This document shows positions 8,112-16,500 of a DNA stretch of 25,124 bases, in pieces. This DNA comes from CBDUXT01 sp965371245 (GTDB taxonomy: Bacteria > Planctomycetota > Phycisphaerae > UBA1845). The position numbers and the translations under genes are program-made. Position 1 is the first letter of the stretch; each line of letters begins with the position of its first letter. A model generated the notes under the pieces. The model worked only from the letters and a program-made list of their open reading frames with translations, was not told where the DNA came from and ran no database searches. Location: assembly GCA_965371245.1 (NCBI GenBank), contig CBDUXT010000082.1:1-25124 (forward strand). The letters run 5' to 3'.

Positions 8112-8558
8112 ATGACATCGATACTAGCGACACGCGGGGCCTCGACGAAGCTGCGACAATCGCCGTTCACGGAGACGGTTATCGCGGGGATTCACAGTGT
8201 TGTCTATCGACCGGGGATCGCCCCGGTGCCGGTAGACGGTATGGACGCGGCACTCGGTCCGCTCGGCACGTTCGTTCGAGGCTTGCATCGGCTGTCGGGA
8301 TTCGTCTTTTCGTATGACGGCCTGGCCGCGCAGAATCTCTTCGCCATCGGATCGCAGATCGATCTGATCGTTCGTTATCGAGGAAGCGGCGAGAAGCGCA
8401 AGCGCACCTTCTTGGACGTGATCTTCCTTGGTGATGGCACGGTGACCGTGCCGTCACTGAATCGCGGCATTCCCGAGCTGATCGGCGTGCCGTTCCGCGT
8501 GCAAATCCCGGAAGGCGATACGCTCGCCGACCACGTAACCGATGTGGTGGATCCCTAG
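8112..8558 (+). CDS. Unrecognised phage structural protein, 148 aa
   Basis: No family was recognised. The protein is soluble, has no signal peptide or membrane segment, and seems mostly beta-structured (FVFSYDGLA, QIDLIVRYRG, KRTFLDVIFLGDGTVTV, GVPFRVQIPEGD). It has several Gly/Pro turns and an acidic C-terminus. It sits between a probable neck protein and another beta-rich protein with gaps of only 9 and 2 nt, so it is almost certainly co-translated with virion genes. A short tube, neck or vertex protein is possible. The ATG at 8112 lacks a strong ribosome site, in keeping with coupling to the upstream gene. Confidence 0.7.
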   Translation: MTSILATRGASTKLRQSPFTETVIAGIHSVVYRPGIAPVPVDGMDAALGPLGTFVRGLHRLSGFVFSYDGLAAQNLFAIGSQIDLIVRYRGSGEKRKRTFLDVIFLGDGTVTVPSLNRGIPELIGVPFRVQIPEGDTLADHVTDVVDP

Positions 8559-8560
8559 CG

Positions 8561-9007
8561 ATGGCCAACAACCGATCGGACCTTATCACGGTGGTGGACG
8601 CCGCTCTGGCCGTCCAGCAAATCGAGCTGTCCGAGACGCGCAACCGGCAGCTTCAGACCGTTTTTTCGAAGACGGCAACGGGCACGGCCAATATCGACCA
8701 CGTGTTCGGTCTCGACCGAAAGTTTCGCCTGGTGTTTTTGCGATGCCATTTTGCCGGTGGCGCGGGTACGGCGCCGCTGAGCCTTTTCGTGGACTCCGGG
8801 GCGGGGTCGGCCTACGACGCGCAACTCTTCACGCTTTCCGCGGCGGGAGTCGGCCAGGATGTTCATCTCCGGATCGGTGGCGGCGACACGGATGATCCCT
8901 CCGCATGGACGTTCCAGACTGGTGACGACGTGCGCGTGAAGTGGACGAATCCGGACAGTGGGACCATGACCTGGGGCTTGGAGGTAGGCCTGTCGTTGGC
9001 GTCCTAG
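8561..9007 (+). CDS. Unrecognised beta-rich phage structural protein, 148 aa
   Basis: The gene starts 2 nt after the previous stop. An N-terminal helix (ALAVQQIELSETRNRQLQTVF) is followed by alternating strands such as FRLVFLRCHFAGG, APLSLFVDSG, VHLRIGGGD and VRVKWTNPDSGTMTWGLEV. This looks like a beta-sandwich or jelly roll of the kind used for capsid decoration, fibres or receptor binding. No membrane segment or catalytic motif is seen. It ends just before a 312-nt gap packed with REP-like elements, which separates it from the final gene of the cassette. Function is inferred only from position and pattern. Confidence 0.7.
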   Translation: MANNRSDLITVVDAALAVQQIELSETRNRQLQTVFSKTATGTANIDHVFGLDRKFRLVFLRCHFAGGAGTAPLSLFVDSGAGSAYDAQLFTLSAAGVGQDVHLRIGGGDTDDPSAWTFQTGDDVRVKWTNPDSGTMTWGLEVGLSLAS

Positions 9008-9032
9008 TGCATCGTCACGCCTGAATCTGCGA

Positions 9033-9107
9033 GTGTGCCACTGCTCTCGAGCAGTGAGTGGGTTCCACGAAAGCTGCCGTCGGCACTGCTCAAGAGCAGT
9101 GGCACAC
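9033..9107. repeat. REP-like inverted pair with GTGCCACTGCTC core
   Basis: The arms 9033-9056 and 9084-9107 are reverse complements at 23 of 24 positions. Each arm folds on itself because cactgctc pairs with gagcagtg. The sequence is unrelated to the elements at 2928-3187, so it is a separate REP family. It begins 26 nt after a phage-type gene. Confidence 0.8.
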
Positions 9108-9180
9108 GGTACAGGGTGGATCTGAACTCGAAGAACGAGGTGTGAACATGCAGTGGTGCAGCGTCACACTTAGACTTGCG

Positions 9181-9273
9181 GGTTGGGTGGCCCATGGCTT
9201 TCGCTGTGGGGGACGCGAATTCGGAGACCATTCGAGATCCCGACCTCTGAAGAGGTGGGCCGCCCACCGAACC
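9181..9273. repeat. Imperfect inverted pair with GGTGGCCCA core
   Basis: The left end (9181-9194) and the reverse complement of the right end (9256-9273) share ggtt-ggtgg-ccca with small insertions. The right arm contains the perfect 6-bp hairpin acctct/agaggt (9243-9248, 9251-9256). The left end shares the 11-mer gggtggcccat (9185-9195) with the element next to the RAYT gene (680-690). It may therefore be a diverged relative of that family. Confidence 0.5.
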
Positions 9274-9319
9274 AAACGAGCAGATACAAGGTTGACCGTA
9301 CACAACGAGAGAACATGTC

Positions 9320-9970
9320 ATGCCCAAGACGCGAACCACCGATGTTGCTCCGCCGTTTCCGACGCCCGTTGAGGGGCCGCTTACCGTCGTCGATCCCGCC
9401 GACGCCGCGAGTTGGCTTAAGATCGATCCCGCCGGCGCGGAAGTGTCGGCCGCCGGGAGCGCGCGGCCCACGCGAGTCGTTTTCAGCCGATGGAGTCGAG
9501 TGTATTTTACTTCGTCGGCGTCATTCATCGCGGGTATTGTATTGGCGCGATTGGTGAACAACGGTGTGGTGGGTGGATTCTACGCGACGGACGTTCGCAT
9601 TCCGGATGACATGGACGTGAGTGCTACGTCGGATTTGAAGTTCCTGATAGCCCCGTCCTTCGACGCAACGACAAACGGACAGTCGATCCAGTTTTCCATC
9701 ACCCACACGCGGGTTCGGATCGGCGCGGCTCAGAGCACGGTGTTCACGACCATGGATTGGCCCGTTCCCGACAACTGGACGGTTTCGGATTACACCCTTG
9801 TCGCCATGGACAACGGGAACGGTCGAACCTTCGAGGCGAACACGTTTCAAGCGGGCGACATCGTCGGGTTGCGGATCGTTCGCGCGGGGAGTGACGAGGC
9901 CGACACCTTCAACAAGGGCGTGAAGATCGGCGAACTCATGCAGTTCGTCTACACGGCCAAGAGCCTCTAG
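9320..9970 (+). CDS. Unrecognised probable fibre or decoration protein, 216 aa
   Basis: This is the last gene of the plus-strand cassette. The N-terminus is Pro/Ala/Asp-rich and probably flexible. The rest shows a beta-sandwich pattern: VVFSRWSRVYF, then the turn YATDVRIPDDMDVSATSDLKFLIAPSF, then SIQFSITHTRVRI, then GDIVGLRIVRAG and LMQFVYTAKSL. Similar patterns occur in jelly-roll proteins encoded at the ends of phage structural operons, so a head fibre or receptor-binding role is plausible but unproven. The ATG at 9320 follows gagaga at 9307-9312. It has no membrane segment. The REP-filled gap upstream may mean that it has its own expression unit or that elements were inserted between cassette genes. 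Confidence 0.65.
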   Translation: MPKTRTTDVAPPFPTPVEGPLTVVDPADAASWLKIDPAGAEVSAAGSARPTRVVFSRWSRVYFTSSASFIAGIVLARLVNNGVVGGFYATDVRIPDDMDVSATSDLKFLIAPSFDATTNGQSIQFSITHTRVRIGAAQSTVFTTMDWPVPDNWTVSDYTLVAMDNGNGRTFEANTFQAGDIVGLRIVRAGSDEADTFNKGVKIGELMQFVYTAKSL

Positions 9971-9996
9971 CGAGTTTCTCTTCTTTCTGTTCCGAG

Positions 9997-10016
9997 CCGC
10001 GGGCGTTAGCCCGCGC
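9997..10016. repeat. REP-like hairpin after the capsid cassette
   Basis: The arms gcgggc (9999-10004) and gcccgc (10009-10014) pair around a GTTA loop, 28 nt after the last stop codon of the cassette. There is no T-run, so it is more like a REP element than an intrinsic terminator, although it could protect the 3' end of the transcript. Confidence 0.55.
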
Positions 10017-10242
10017 GGTCTTCAGGCAGCAGAGAGATTGAAGCAGCAACATCGGCCGACACACGAAATCGGGAAACGCTCTAGCGAGGTGGAACGGCTG
10101 CCGGCAAAAGGAATCCTCGGTTTCTCAGTGTCGTCGGATTCCTTGCCCGAAGGATCGGATGCGCTGAGGGCCTACATCGGTTGCTCTCGTTCTCCCCCTC
10201 CGGCTGGCCTCGGGACGCTCGTCGCGGTATTCCTACCCATGA

Positions 10243-10259
10243 TGGGCTTGTGAAGCCCA
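10243..10259. repeat. REP-like hairpin, 7-bp perfect stem
   Basis: The arms tgggctt (10243-10249) and aagccca (10253-10259) enclose a GTG loop. Conserved-looking flanks (cccatga on the left, cgctacc on the right) suggest a member of a dispersed family, here read on the minus strand. No second copy is in the window. Confidence 0.45.
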
Positions 10260-10965
10260 CGCTACCTGCGCAACAGAAAGGATCTAAGCGTAGGCGCCGC
10301 AAGGGCTTAGCGGCCAGGCGCCCAGAAGACGCCGAGGAAAGCGCTGCGAAATGCGCTGCGATTCAGGGATGGCTCGAGTCGTGCCCCGCCCCGTTGACGC
10401 CGGACCAGCAGACAGGGATCGCTCTGATCGTAAAGGCTGGCGATGCCTGAGCCATAGCCAAGGGCTGCTCCGCTCAAACTCGTCGAGCGGCGGGCATATG
10501 GCGACCAGGCGTCGGTTCCACAGGGATGCCGGCGACCAAACCCGCACCAACGGTGCGCAGCAGGTTCCGTAGAACAACGCCAGGCTGTATTCGCGATAGC
10601 CGCGCGGGTTGGTTTCGATACCGGCGCGGTCCCTGAGTTGACTACCGTCGGCTCGATTTCGGCCATCACTCGGGTCCAAGTGTCGAACCTTATTGAGCGG
10701 CTCACGAACGGAGCACCCGGTGCATTGCCGCAGCAATCCGTGGCGGCCTGTCAGCTCGGTTCGCCGATCACGGGCGTCGGATACTCGGAACGGAAAATGA
10801 GGGTCTCCGCGTCGGGTCGCTCCAGTTGTTTCACATGCCCTGGCTCGACGATGTGCCCATAGCCAAACTTGTCAGATCGATCGTTGCCACACTGCTCCGC
10901 GTCCAGCGACGCCGCGCTGACGTCGACATGTCCACGGAATCAGACGCCAGTCTCCTCGAAGAAGA

Positions 10966-13224
10966 TCAGGGCACGACGACGACCTCAAGCGTCAGGCTGT
11001 TGGGTACAATCGTGTCGAACACCGGCTGAAACGCCAAGCCGGGGCCGATGCTCAGGCCATTGAAGACCGCGAAGCTTCCGATACGCGAGCCGTACGTGAG
11101 GATCGTGAACGTATCACCCAGCATGGGCGTGAAGCCGTTGATCACCGAGATGTTGAGCGTTCCGGCGAGCGTGGACTGCGTGGTCACGTTGAGTTGATCA
11201 AAGTCGGTTCCGGCCACTAGGCCACCGATCTCCACGTTCAGCGCCGCCGCCGCCGCGGTTTCCGTGTAGTTCCCAGTGACGTTGAGCGTGCCGGTCGAAA
11301 AGCCCGGACTGGTAGTACCCGCCGTCGTTACCGCGGCAGTCACGGTTCCATCTCCGGAAAGTATGCCACCCTGAATGTCGAGCGCTGTGCTCGATTGGAT
11401 ATCGCCGCCGCTCAGAATCGTCGCCCCGGCCGTTTGAGTGAAGCTGTTGAAGACGCTTAGCAATCCCGACTGCACATCCACAGTTCCCGAGTTAACGAAC
11501 CCGATCCAGCATGTCGTGTTCGTCGTGCCGCCCCCGTCCTTGATCAGCAAACCGGCGTTCGATACCGAAGCGCCCGGAGAGCCGCAACAACAAGAGATTC
11601 CGATCTCGAAGGATTGATTGTTCTGGATCGTGAACTCGTCCGTAGCCAAATTGTTGAACGCGGCCCCGCCCTGAAGCCTGATGTTCCCCGTGCCCGACCA
11701 GGTGCCCCCAACACCCGCGTTGTTCAACTGACGACCGGACCGTAGTACCTTGGTCCCCGCGCCGTCGATCTGAAGCGTCCCGATCGCTGCGACCGTCGTC
11801 GTCCCCATGTCCGTCATCGTCCCGCCCGTCCACGTCAGCGTACCCAACACATCGACCGTGCCAGTACCACCGATGGTTCCACCGGATTGGGTGAGATTCG
11901 TCGTCGATGCCATCACGGGCGCGAGCGTTCCGCCGATGAGGAGAATTGTCTCAGTACTCTGGATGGAGTTCGGTAGACTGGTTCCCAGACGGTGAGTCAC
12001 CGTCACATCGACGCCGGGTCGGTCGATGATGACGTCGGCGCCGTCGCCTGGCGGCGCTCCTGTACTCCAGTTTGTGCCGACGTCCCAGAACCCGTCGCCG
12101 GAAGCGATCCAGATGACGTCGTTGTTGCGTACGATGATGCCGGCGTCGGTGATACCGCCGGGAACCGGCGAAAGGTCAAGAGCCACGCCGATGAGCGTTT
12201 GTTTTCCGACGACGAATTCCGCCCGGACACTGATGTCGCCCAGCTCTGATGTGGTCGGCAAACCCGATATCTCGAAGTGCCCCGTGCCGTCGGTCACGGC
12301 TGATCCGAGCCCGGCAAACTGTTCAAGTAGCGTCACGACCGCCCCGCCGGCCGGCATGCCATTTTCGCGCTGGACGAATCCCTCAAGGGTGGTAAGTGGG
12401 TCATCGGCGGTGGTCACGGCCACGCGCGTGACGCCCGTGGCACCCTGAAGCGTGACGGTGATGGCCGCGATGCCCACGCCGACGCCCGTGATGTTGCCCG
12501 ATGCGTCGATCGTGGCGATGGCGGGGTTGCTGCTTCGGTACGTCACACCGCACGTTCCGGCGCCGGTGGGCGGCGGGCCGGTGGAGCCGTCGGTGAACGT
12601 GGCCGTAACGTCGATGCTTGTTGAGGCGCCGATAGTCAGCGTGGGGATCAGCGGCGCGGCCATCAGCGATTCGACGTCCCTCGGCGGGGTTCCCGTTAGG
12701 ACAAGATCGCTGACGAGGTAGGTCTGCCCGGTACTGATCTGAAACGGCTCGCTGACCGCGTAGCGCGTCGGGCCAAAGGCCGAGCTGACGCCGACGACGC
12801 GGAGGCAGTTGTCGCTGATTGAACCGCGGTTGTTGTCGGGCGCGGGGATGTTGGCGATCGTGAAGCTGCCGTCCGGGTTGGGCTGGACAGCCTGGCCGGC
12901 CACAGAGAACGTCCACGTCTCGTCGAAGCGTGCGGGCGACCCCGAGCCGCCAACGCCCGCGACGCCGCCCATCGCACGGCCGGATGATCGCACGACTTGG
13001 CCATCGATGAGGACCGTGCCGTCCGCGCGGACTTCCACGCTCCGGCTGTCGAGCGAGAAGCGGGTCTGAACCTTGGAATCCCGCTGCGCCGGCCGAATTC
13101 GCTCAGTCTGCGCGTTCGCGAAACCTGCCCACGTCATTAGTATGAGCGACATGGACACTGAAGCTCCAACCCGGAAAATGGACAAACTATTTCTTCGCCT
13201 TGGCATCCTTGTTGCAGTTAGCAT
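10966..13224 (-). CDS. Secreted Big2/beta-helix surface protein, 752 aa
   Basis: This is an exported protein of unknown task. The signal peptide has a basic N-region and a hydrophobic core, with probable cleavage after FANA (residue 38). Residues 193-272 form a bacterial Ig-like (Big2) domain, with VTYRSSNPAIATIDASGNITGV as the hallmark. Residues 279-350 resemble a carboxypeptidase-regulatory-like module (GGAVVTLLEQF, DGTGHFEISGLP). From about 370, IWIASGDGFWDVGTNWSTG opens a Gly/Thr/Ser-rich repetitive region typical of right-handed beta-helix passengers. It ends with the NGFTPMLGDTFTILTYGSRIG pattern common just before a barrel or anchor, but no barrel or anchor follows. An unusual CCC cluster lies in the helix. 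The ATG at 13224 is favoured; the next Met at codon 7 has poor spacing. It is the most downstream gene of the minus-strand surface cluster. Confidence 0.88.
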   Translation of the reverse strand: MLTATRMPRRRNSLSIFRVGASVSMSLILMTWAGFANAQTERIRPAQRDSKVQTRFSLDSRSVEVRADGTVLIDGQVVRSSGRAMGGVAGVGGSGSPARFDETWTFSVAGQAVQPNPDGSFTIANIPAPDNNRGSISDNCLRVVGVSSAFGPTRYAVSEPFQISTGQTYLVSDLVLTGTPPRDVESLMAAPLIPTLTIGASTSIDVTATFTDGSTGPPPTGAGTCGVTYRSSNPAIATIDASGNITGVGVGIAAITVTLQGATGVTRVAVTTADDPLTTLEGFVQRENGMPAGGAVVTLLEQFAGLGSAVTDGTGHFEISGLPTTSELGDISVRAEFVVGKQTLIGVALDLSPVPGGITDAGIIVRNNDVIWIASGDGFWDVGTNWSTGAPPGDGADVIIDRPGVDVTVTHRLGTSLPNSIQSTETILLIGGTLAPVMASTTNLTQSGGTIGGTGTVDVLGTLTWTGGTMTDMGTTTVAAIGTLQIDGAGTKVLRSGRQLNNAGVGGTWSGTGNIRLQGGAAFNNLATDEFTIQNNQSFEIGISCCCGSPGASVSNAGLLIKDGGGTTNTTCWIGFVNSGTVDVQSGLLSVFNSFTQTAGATILSGGDIQSSTALDIQGGILSGDGTVTAAVTTAGTTSPGFSTGTLNVTGNYTETAAAAALNVEIGGLVAGTDFDQLNVTTQSTLAGTLNISVINGFTPMLGDTFTILTYGSRIGSFAVFNGLSIGPGLAFQPVFDTIVPNSLTLEVVVVP

Positions 13225-13338
13225 TCTTTGCTCTCGTGTTGACTGCGGCTTGGGCGGCTTTTATCATGTCCCATTCCATGCTTGGAGTTCGATTGGCGAG
13301 CCGCATTTGAACTATCTTCTCTCGGGACTTGAATAGAT

Positions 13339-13554
13339 TCAGGAGTCTGTTGCGGGCAGACGATCCACTGGCTGGAGAAGTGTTAGCAATACTGCGATCG
13401 CCGCATCAAGACTCACCTGCGTATTAGCAAGGGCAGCATCGAGGCTTCTAGCCCGTTGCTCCGTGCCGGCCCCCTGGGAACCAAGAGGATCGAGCAGTGA
13501 CGCCGGGTTGAGACCCGCATATGAGTAGCCATTACCTGCGGCGGCTGAGTCGTA
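13339..13554 (-). pseudogene. In-frame 3' end of RHS gene beyond a TAG codon
   Basis: Reading on past the TAG at 13555-13557 in the same frame gives 71 more sense codons and then TGA at 13339-13341. The first part contains NGYSYAGLNPASLLDPLG, which is the conserved end of RHS cores (pattern Y-x-Y-x-x-x-N-P-x-x-x-x-D-P-x-G). The spacing from GRF to DPLG is normal if the TAG occupies one codon. The final 47 residues are Ala/Leu-rich and helical and do not resemble a known RHS toxin. This piece was evidently part of the gene, and the stop is a later mutation, a sequencing error or a readthrough site. Confidence 0.85.
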
Positions 13555-16500
13555 CTATACACCTCTTACATCGCGGGTTGTGAATCGCCCACTGCTGGGA
13601 TCCGGGTACCGTGTCCGATCGTAGTACCACTCGCACTCGGGATCGTACCGTCGTCCCGTGAACAGGTAGGGATTCCCAATGGCTGATTCAGCAATCGGCG
13701 TTCCGTTTTCGTCCAGCGGTCGGCCGTAGTCCTCATAGTCGTATCGTTCCACGACATTGCCGGTGGCATCCGTCAGGGCCATGACATTGTACAGGTCATC
13801 CGTGTGGTAGAAATGATCCGCGCCCCCGCGTTGCATGGAGAGAACCTCGTCGATGTAGAGGCCGTAGACGTACGTGGCCTGTGTTGCAGTGGCGGCGTCC
13901 TGCTCCTCGCACACGCGCCAGCCGTTGTAGAAGTAGCGTGTCTCGTCCGGAGCGGGCGAGTCGGCGTCGATGGTGCGCGCGATCCGGCGACCCAGCGCGT
14001 CGTACGCGTACGTGTGCCGCCGACCGGCCGGCGCGTCGTCGTACTCGACCATCTGATTGCGGTAGTCGTAGGTGATTCCGATTTGCGTCGGCTGCGACTC
14101 GTCGATGCTGATCAGGTTGCCGTTCCTGTCATACGTCCGGCCGTCAAAGGGAGTCGTGGTGTACTGGTTGCACTGACGGTCGGCCGGCTCATGCGTGGCA
14201 GGGTCCGTCGTAGGGTCCATGGTGTAGACGCCTGGATCGGACCCGCCTGTGACTGTCGTTCGATTGCCGACGCCGTCCAGGGCGTACGATGTGGTTCCCA
14301 CGGTCGGCGTGGGCGGCGTCTTGACGGAATGAATCAGGCGGTAGATCGAGTCGTACGTGTAGGCGTGGGTTCGCTGTGGCCCGCCTACGCGGACGTCGTT
14401 GCGCTGTGTCTTGTTGTACACGCGATCCCAAGTGTACGTGCGATCGTCGATTACACAGCTGCCGCTGGAGGCGTCGCACGTGTTGCCATTGGGGCAGTCA
14501 GCGTCCACAGCACAGACCGTGCCGATCATCGTGTGTCGCGTGCCGATGACCTGCTTGACGCCGAAGTCGCCGGACGGGTTCGGGATCCCGGTGATGCCGT
14601 CATACGCATCGACGACGCGGGTACCGTTGCCGTAGTCACGCCGGGCGACGCAGCCTTGGCCGACGTAGTCGTAGCGGGCGATCAGGTCGCTTCCGCCGCC
14701 AGTCGTATCCGTCGCTTGCTGCTTGCGCTCGAGCACGTCAAATGAGCATTCAATTACGCGCTGGCCCGGGTAGGTACAGGAGAGCATGTTGCCCACGCCG
14801 TCGTAGAGCGATTCGGTCGTGCCGATGGTTTGATCAGGGGCGCCCTTTGCAATCGTCAGCGTTTCACGCGTCACCCGCGAGAGGGAGTCGAAGCTTCGTG
14901 CCACGACCGAGTCGTTGTCCTCCGCCCGGACCAGGCGCGACAATCCGTCGTAGGCGTACTTCTCCAGCGTCGTATCCGTTGACACGCCCGCGCCCGGCAC
15001 GATGACGCGACGCGTCAGCCGGTTGAGAAGATCGAAGTCGGTGGGCTGGTTCGATCTGGAAACGCTGCCGTTGGCGTCCGTGTACAACGTGCGGTTGTGA
15101 TGCACGTCGTAGCCGGAGGTGAACCCGCCAAGATCGGGCGCGGGCTGCAAGAGCGCCCAGGTCGCCCCGGTCCCGACCTGATGGAGCGTTCCGTCTTCCA
15201 TGCGCGTGACGATGAGCCGGTTGAGTGCGTCATAGACGTAGCTTTCCGTATTTCCGCTATCGTCGGTCCGGCCGGTTACCCGTGAGGTGTCGTCCCACGT
15301 CGTGGAAGTAACGATCGTTCCCGTAACAGTGCCGGTCCCGTCGCCTGTGTCCCTGAGCTCGCGTGTGGTCCGCGTCCGGCGGTTGATGCCGTCGTACGCG
15401 TACCGCACCACATTGCCGAGCGCGTCGATCATTCGCGTGTTGTTGTCCCGCGAATCGTAGGCGATAGTGTTCGTGTTGCCGACGTTGTCGATCGAGGTGA
15501 CCAGCCTGTCGAGGTTGTCGTAGTTGAACGACGTGGTGAACGATTCGTCGGATGCTCCGGCGACGTCTGATTTTTCGAAGCTTAGTACCTCAAGGAGATT
15601 GGAGTTCTTGTCGTACGCATGCGTTAGCGTGTTGCCCCGCGCGTCGGTGACGACCCGGCGGCGGTTGACGGTGTCGTAAACGATCGTTGTGGCATGGTTG
15701 TTGTCGTTGGTTACGGTTAGAAGCTGTGAGTTGTCGGTGTACCCGATGACTGTTGTCGACTCGCCATCGTCGATGGGAGCCTGGGACTCCGTGTCGAAGA
15801 ACTGAATGTCCGAGCGCGTCAGCCGATCCAGCTCATCGTAGACACGTGTCGCTTCCGTGAGGCGATCGTTCGCGCTGCCGCCGAGGACGTCGAGCACCTC
15901 GCCGTCATGGCGCTCGGCGACGACGTTGCTGTTGGCGTCGTAGTTGTAGCGATTGATGTTTCCCATCGGGTCCGTTGATGAGACGGACCGGTCAAAGCCG
16001 TCGTAGGCGAACTCCGCGATGCGCGGCGAATCCTCGATGCCCTGGCTGATGCGGATGGGGTTCTTGTTGTGGTCGTAGTCGATCTGGGTGGTCGACTGGC
16101 CCGGCTGCGTCAAGACTGGATCGAGCACGTCCGTCCCGCGCGTGATTTGGAAGGGCAAGTCGCGCTCGTCGTACAGCGTTCGAACCGCGTTGTTGACTTG
16201 CCGACCCTCGACGACCTCGCCCATGCGCTGTAGCAACTGGTTCCGATTCCCGTCGTAGACGTATTCCGTTGTGATGAACTCTGTAAGTAACTCAACGGGC
16301 GGAAGCCCGTCACACGTCGGCAAGGCCGGCCCCATCGGCACGGGAACCGTGAACTCGCCGACCTCTTCGCAGTGCCGGGTCATGTAGTTGATGATGTCGT
16401 ACTCATAAATGGTCGTGAAATGTTTGTTTGTTTTCACCTCCGCCCCTGCTTCATCCACGTTTTGAATGTCCACACGGGCCACGTTGTCGTTGGCGTCGTA

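Larger units (their letters stand above)
9971..10965. other. Gene-poor region between capsid cassette and surface-protein cluster
   Basis: Almost 1 kb lies here between two convergent clusters. Open frames exist on both strands (for example 10284-10736 minus and 10181-10450 plus), but none is recognisable. The plus-strand frame ending at 10450 has a basic start after 10260 and an acidic-helical tail, so a tiny gene or gene remnant is possible. The region holds several hairpins. One pairs aaggaatcc (10108-10116) with ggattcctt (10136-10144). No rho-independent terminator with a T-tract was found for either cluster. Confidence 0.4.

Noticed and set aside
9033..9273. CRISPR array
   Set aside because: The repeats are inverted pairs of two different cores with no regular direct repeats or spacers.
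9997..10016. Intrinsic terminator for the capsid cassette
   Set aside because: The hairpin is stable but no T-tract follows; a REP-like element explains it better.
13073..13336. Plus-strand frame of 87 codons with a hydrophobic stretch
   Set aside because: It is mostly antisense to the signal peptide of the 752-residue protein, which explains the hydrophobic run.
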